In this document: positions 63,558 to 64,000 of the stretch, piece by piece
Layout of the letters: the number at the start of each line of letters is the position of its first letter
How positions within the stretch are numbered: the first letter of the stretch is position 1
NCBI GenBank assembly: GCA_025642075.2
Contig: JAODUO010000489.1
Coordinates: 72,001 to 136,000, forward strand
Direction: 5' to 3'
Source: Ridgeia piscesae
Lineage: Eukaryota; Annelida; Polychaeta; Sabellida; Siboglinidae
DNA: 64,000 bases
The notes under the pieces: model-generated
Told to the model about the DNA's origin: nothing
What the model saw: the letters and a program-made list of their open reading frames with translations, nothing else
Databases searched by the model: none
Program-made: the position numbers and the translations under genes

Positions 63558-64000
63558 CTGAGCAACAGAACCCACCAAACACTGTTTGTATCATACAGAC
63601 CTTCTCGAATGATATATGTTTCCTGCTACATTTTATACCAGGTAGGCAGGACAGTTTCCTGTCTTCTATCACATTCCTCATGAAAATATATTATGGTATG
63701 TAGGTAGGCATATCAATATTATCATCGTTGTTTATTATTTACTGTTGCAATTTGGCTTGGATTATAATTTTCTCGTGTTTTGATTCATACGGTATTGCAA
63801 ATAAGTTGTGTGTTTTCCTGGTCATGTCTTAAGAACTTCCAAGGTAGGCTACATTTAACAGAGTCAGTCTGTAAATACTGTTCTGGTAGGCTTAATTTTT
63901 AACTCAAATAATAGCAACATAGATCATCAGTTACTTCTACATATGGTGAGGAAAGAATTGTGTTAACATGCAAGAAATGGTACTGTAATGCTTCTGCACA
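63558..64000. other. intron upstream of exon 1, nothing recognised
   Basis: AT-rich sequence to the window edge. The preceding exons of the gene are expected beyond 64000. Confidence 0.5.

Overview
This window is from a eukaryotic, metazoan genome and shows no bacterial gene organisation. It carries one recognisable gene, on the minus strand: an internal part of a polycystin-1-like protein (PKD1/PKD1L/PKDREJ/sea-urchin REJ family). Twelve exons run from 63557 down to 1081. Each has consensus splice sites, and adjacent exons join in phase at every junction except one. The exons total about 1,987 nt (about 662 codons) spread over 62.5 kb, so the gene is about 97% intron here. Exons 1-5 encode REJ-module sequence (receptor for egg jelly; a cysteine-containing extracellular region). 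Exons 6-12 encode the region between REJ and the GPS cleavage site, including the start of a GAIN-like domain. The 5' exons (expected PKD/Ig-like repeats) lie beyond 64000. The 3' exons (expected GPS motif, PLAT domain and membrane segments) lie beyond position 1. The organism cannot be named from this sequence. The gene family, small exons in large introns, tRNA-derived SINEs and non-LTR retrotransposon fragments fit an invertebrate bilaterian, probably marine.

The introns are dominated by minisatellites, roughly 40% of the window. By position they are: 33 bp (1-205), 28 bp (1647-2067), 36 bp (2605-3115), CCGT/CT (3341-3640), 20 bp (6806-7530), 32 bp (8831-8921), about 28 and 20 bp (10439-10960), 33 bp (12690-13770), 21 bp (14701-14960), 25 bp (15146-15520), 20 to 64 bp (17697-19330), CTCTGTCT (24240-24800), 20 bp (26300-27294), about 22 bp (28030-28640), 52 bp (28960-33950), 34 bp decayed (34080-34790), GA-rich (36510-36935), 9 bp (40428-41500), 62 bp (42880-44330), 38 bp (44580-50545), 54 bp (55280-58715) and about 25 bp (59925-60310). 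Nearly all long open frames in the window are by-products of these arrays, often open on both strands, and I do not annotate them as genes.

The most notable points are: (a) exon 3 (50603-50740) has an in-frame stop and a phase error that a single 2-nt change would fix together, next to a visibly indel-ridden array; (b) the 21-bp minisatellite beside exon 6 has copied the exon's own 3' splice site several times; (c) arrays start within about 15 nt of the splice acceptors of exons 7 and 10; (d) several arrays have unit-internal inverted repeats or higher-order structure. Transposon remains include two LINE reverse-transcriptase C-terminal fragments (39922-40340 and 62524-62727), two tRNA-derived SINE heads (about 21590-21692 and 25541-25665), and two pairs of dispersed repeats. 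I found no RNA gene, CRISPR array or convincing new biological system.
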